A DNA stretch of 6,861 nt from Acidobacteriaceae bacterium (GTDB lineage: Bacteria; Acidobacteriota; Terriglobia; Terriglobales; Acidobacteriaceae), in assembly GCA_003162255.1 (NCBI GenBank), contig PMMJ01000006.1, forward strand, positions 3,060 through 9,920. The letters are read 5' to 3'. Positions 5,331 to 6,861 of this stretch are shown here, piece by piece; positions within the stretch are counted from its first letter, which is position 1, and each line of letters begins with the position of its first letter. A program made the position numbers and the translations under genes. Under the pieces are notes generated by a model, which did no database searches, was not told where the DNA came from, and saw only the letters and a program-made list of their open reading frames with translations.

Positions 5331-5668
5331 CAGATCTTCTCCTTGTGATGTTCACTCCACTGCTTCTGTAATTTGGGCATGAGGTGCTGGACGACCTCAT
5401 CCACACTGTCGTATCCACCAGCCTGCACAAGACTTTCCGGCAGGTCAAAAGGGACCTGCGTTTCGAGCTCAAGCAGAACTTCGACGACAACCAGCGAATC
5501 AATCACCGGCTGGGGGCCGATACCGGCAGGTCCGCCCGCTGCCGCGCCTCCATGCAGCGCGGCTTGCATCGCGCCTTCCTGTGCAAGAAATCCCCGGATG
5601 GATGCCTCAATCGCCTTGGCCGGGAAAGCCACTGCTGTTGCGGGCTTTGCTGTCGTAATTGTGGTCAT
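5330..5668 (-). CDS. Acyl-carrier-protein-like small protein (putative phosphopantetheine site)
   Basis: This is a 112-aa acidic-core protein. Helix 1 would be about 17-31, followed by a Gly/Ala-rich loop (39-51). Then comes IDSLVVVEVLLELE (56-69), which matches the DSL signature of acyl and peptidyl carrier proteins, where Ser58 would take 4'-phosphopantetheine. VPFDLPESLV (72-81) and YDSVDEVVQHLMPKL (86-100) resemble ACP helices 2-4. No fatty-acid, polyketide or NRPS enzyme is nearby, so a role in defence or signalling, or as a substrate or partner of the proteases, is more likely than lipid synthesis. It is the first gene of the operon, with AGGTGA 4 bases before ATG 5668 and a one-base overlap with the regulator gene. 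The unusual Gly-rich insert and the lack of the conserved D-x-G before DSL keep the assignment tentative. Confidence 0.6.
   Translation of the reverse strand: MTTITTAKPATAVAFPAKAIEASIRGFLAQEGAMQAALHGGAAAGGPAGIGPQPVIDSLVVVEVLLELETQVPFDLPESLVQAGGYDSVDEVVQHLMPKLQKQWSEHHKEKI
5338..5343 (-). promoter_or_regulatory. Strong ribosome binding site of the XRE-type regulator
   Basis: AGGAGA (minus strand) lies 7 bases before ATG 5330 and inside the last codons of the ACP-like gene. It is the best Shine-Dalgarno match in the operon, so the regulator may be made in larger amounts than its neighbours. Confidence 0.6.
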
Positions 5669-5695
5669 ACAGTCACCTGCGTCTGATTTATGAAC

Positions 5696-5724
5696 ATTCT
5701 AGCGCACAGATGTCCGAAAATCAA
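5696..5724 (-). promoter_or_regulatory. Sigma70-type promoter of the minus-strand operon
   Basis: Read on the minus strand, TTGATT (5724-5719) and TAGAAT (5701-5696) match the -35 and -10 hexamers at four and five of six positions, with the ideal 17-base spacing. Transcription would start near 5689, leaving a leader of about 20 bases before ATG 5668. The -35 box overlaps an AAAC/GTTT inverted repeat that could be the operator of the XRE-type protein (inference). Confidence 0.6.
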
Positions 5725-5748
5725 ACATATAGTTTTGGGGTGTAAAAC
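5723..5748. promoter_or_regulatory. Candidate operator: A/T-rich inverted repeats at the operon promoter
   Basis: AAAC (5723-5726) and GTTT (5732-5735) form a short inverted repeat with a 5-base spacer. GTTTT (5732-5736) and AAAAC (5744-5748) form a second with a 7-base spacer, sharing the middle half-site. They overlap or lie just upstream of the -35 box. The arms are short enough to occur by chance; position is the main argument. Confidence 0.3.
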
Positions 5749-5849
5749 CGCCTGACTGATGTTCCCTCGCGTACCGCCCGCGACATCATCCGCGCCCGTC
5801 CGACCCGCGTTCAGAGGCGGTTAAAGATAGACTGGCAAGAAGGCGCTCT

Positions 5850-5860
5850 TTTTCCGTAAG
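5850..5860 (+). repeat. TTTTCCGTAAG motif, shared in inverse orientation with the left flank
   Basis: This 11-base sequence is identical to the reverse complement of 220-230, the right arm of the inverted repeat near the left end; the left arm at 190 shares 9 bases of it. The two sites bracket the whole seven-gene block between them. It could be a shared regulator site or a trace of recombination; chance is not excluded. Confidence 0.35.
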
Positions 5861-5912
5861 CTGAAAACGCAGTCTCCCTAGAACCATCGCTAACAACGTG
5901 TAATAGTTTCGG

Positions 5913-5926
5913 CTGAAATATTTCAG
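5913..5926. promoter_or_regulatory. Perfect 14-base palindrome upstream of hsdM
   Basis: CTGAAATATTTCAG reads identically on both strands and ends 24 bases before ATG 5951. A second half-site-like GCTGAAA occurs at 5860-5866. Position and symmetry suggest an operator for a dimeric regulator controlling hsdM, or possibly an RNA hairpin in the hsdM leader. Which protein binds is unknown. Confidence 0.45.
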
Positions 5927-5933
5927 ATCGAAA

Positions 5934-5940
5934 AGAAGGA
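5934..5940 (+). promoter_or_regulatory. Ribosome binding site of hsdM
   Basis: AGAAGGA lies 10 bases before ATG 5951 and supports that start. The spacing is slightly long but acceptable. Confidence 0.5.
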
Positions 5941-5950
5941 CAATCAAAGA

Positions 5951-6861
5951 ATGGCACGTGGTAATTCACAGAAAGCGGGCGCTCCACAGAACGGATCTCG
6001 CCCCGCGGTGCCGAAGCAAATCCCACCCGAAACTAACAAATCGCTTGAATCCTGGATTTGGGATGCGGCCTGCTCAATCCGTGGCGCGAAGGATGCCCCA
6101 AAATTCAAAGAGTTTATCCTCCCGCTCATCTTTGCCAAACGTCTGTGCGATGTATTCGATGACGAACTCAAACGCATCGCCGACCAAGTCGGCTCACGCG
6201 CCAAGGCGTTCAAGCTGGTGAAACATGACAAGAAGCTTGTGCGCTTCTACCTGCCCTTGGAACCGAAGAACCCGGACGACACCGTCTGGTCCGTCATCCG
6301 CACATTGTCCGACAAGATCGGCGAACAGCTTACGACCCACCTGCGCTCCATCGCCGATGCCAACCCCCTGCTCAAGGGGATCATCGACCGCATCGACTTC
6401 AATGCCACCACTCACGGTCAGCGCGACATCGACGACGACCGGCTCTCGAACCTCATCGAGGAAATCAGCGCGAAGCGTCTCGGCCTTGCCGATGTCGAGG
6501 CCGACATAATCGGTCGCAGCTACGAATACCTCATCCGCAAGTTTGCCGAGGGCAGCGGCCAGAGCGCGGGCGAGTTTTACACACCCGCTGAAGTGGGTTT
6601 CGTCATGGCCCGCATCATGGATGCGCAACCGGGCATGGACGTGTATGACCCGTGTTGTGGTTCCGCCGGTCTTCTTATTAAGTGCCGCCTTGTGCTGGAT
6701 GAAAAACTGCGCGCCTCAAAGAAAAAAAGCTCAGCGGCATTGAAGCTATACGGCCAGGAGAACGAGCCGGGCACCTGGGCCATGGCAAACATGAACATGA
6801 TCATTCATGACATGGAGGGCGAGATCCAGATCGGCGACACGTTCCGCAAGCCCAAATTCAA
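5951..6861 (+). CDS. hsdM: Type I restriction-modification system N6-adenine methyltransferase subunit HsdM (3' end outside window)
   Basis: The frame is open from ATG 5951 to the last base, giving 303 complete codons; no stop is reached. HsdM methylates adenine in the target of a type I system and forms a complex with the specificity subunit HsdS and the restriction subunit HsdR. The N-terminal helical HsdM_N domain starts at about 33 with SLESWIWDAACSIRGAK and continues with FILPLIFAKRLCDVF. GEFYTP (207-212) marks the start of the catalytic domain, and VYDPCCGSAGLL (231-242) is the AdoMet-binding motif I (usually DPxxGSGG; here Ala replaces the first Gly of the final pair). The catalytic NPP[FY] motif should lie shortly beyond the right edge. 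The gene diverges from the protease operon. HsdS and HsdR are not in view, so completeness cannot be judged. Confidence 0.93.
   Translation, partial: MARGNSQKAGAPQNGSRPAVPKQIPPETNKSLESWIWDAACSIRGAKDAPKFKEFILPLIFAKRLCDVFDDELKRIADQVGSRAKAFKLVKHDKKLVRFYLPLEPKNPDDTVWSVIRTLSDKIGEQLTTHLRSIADANPLLKGIIDRIDFNATTHGQRDIDDDRLSNLIEEISAKRLGLADVEADIIGRSYEYLIRKFAEGSGQSAGEFYTPAEVGFVMARIMDAQPGMDVYDPCCGSAGLLIKCRLVLDEKLRASKKKSSAALKLYGQENEPGTWAMANMNMIIHDMEGEIQIGDTFRKPKF

Larger units (their letters stand above)
5669..5950. other. Divergent intergenic region between the five-gene operon and hsdM
   Basis: These 282 bases separate two divergent genes and hold no supported gene. The left part carries the operon promoter (5696-5724) and A/T-rich inverted repeats (AAAC at 5723-5726, GTTTT at 5732-5736, AAAAC at 5744-5748). 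The middle (about 5755-5820) is GC-rich with no clear signal. The right part carries TTTTCCGTAAG (5850-5860), two copies of GCTGAAA (5860-5866 and 5912-5918), a 14-base palindrome, and the hsdM ribosome site. I could not find a convincing hsdM promoter. Confidence 0.6.

Noticed and set aside
5758..5787. GATGT ... ACATC hairpin in the divergent intergenic region
   Set aside because: The arms are short, need a 5-base bulge to join the inner CGCG pairing, and no T-run follows, so neither a terminator nor an operator is supported.
6194..6628. Open frame of 144 codons antisense to hsdM
   Set aside because: It lies wholly within the hsdM coding region, shows no recognisable motif, and is the kind of shadow frame expected opposite a GC-rich gene.
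1..6861. CRISPR array, tRNA, rRNA or complete insertion sequence
   Set aside because: No regularly spaced repeats, cloverleaf, rRNA-like segment, or transposase is visible anywhere in the window.

Overview
The window looks like a piece of an accessory (defence-type) island from a moderately GC-rich Gram-negative bacterium. Codon use, Shine-Dalgarno spacing and protein style suggest a proteobacterium, perhaps an alphaproteobacterium; this is an inference, because no rRNA, tRNA or housekeeping gene is present. There are eight protein-coding genes. One runs off the right edge.

Layout. Bases 1-563 hold no gene I can support, only a short hairpin and an inverted repeat. At 564-2473 on the plus strand a two-gene cassette encodes a MazG-like NTP pyrophosphohydrolase (421 aa) and a uracil-DNA-glycosylase-superfamily protein (215 aa), coupled through a 4-base ATGA overlap. 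At 5668-2480 on the minus strand, converging on it with only 6 bases between the stop codons, is a tightly coupled five-gene operon. In transcription order it encodes an acyl-carrier-protein-like protein, an XRE-type DNA-binding protein, an ImmA/IrrE-type zinc metallopeptidase fused to a chagasin-like (I42) cysteine-protease-inhibitor domain, a papain-like (C1) cysteine protease with no propeptide, and a thymidylate-synthase-like protein. A good sigma70-type promoter lies just upstream of this operon. Divergent from it, from 5951 to the right edge, is hsdM, the modification subunit of a type I restriction-modification system (303 codons present, 3' end outside).

How the genes may work together (inference). 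The most striking feature is that a papain-like protease, which starts directly at its mature catalytic domain, is encoded one base after a protein that carries a domain resembling dedicated inhibitors of papain-family proteases. That inhibitor domain is fused to an ImmA/IrrE metallopeptidase, a family known to cut XRE-type repressors, and an XRE-type protein is encoded immediately upstream. This suggests a protease cascade held off by a built-in inhibitor and a cleavable repressor. The ACP-like and thymidylate-synthase-like proteins at the two ends of the operon would be partners, substrates or effectors. The convergent cassette (NTP pyrophosphohydrolase plus base-excision glycosylase) and the thymidylate-synthase-like gene share a nucleotide/DNA-base theme. 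Together with the neighbouring type I restriction system, this makes an undescribed anti-phage or nucleotide-conflict system plausible, but the sequence alone does not prove it.
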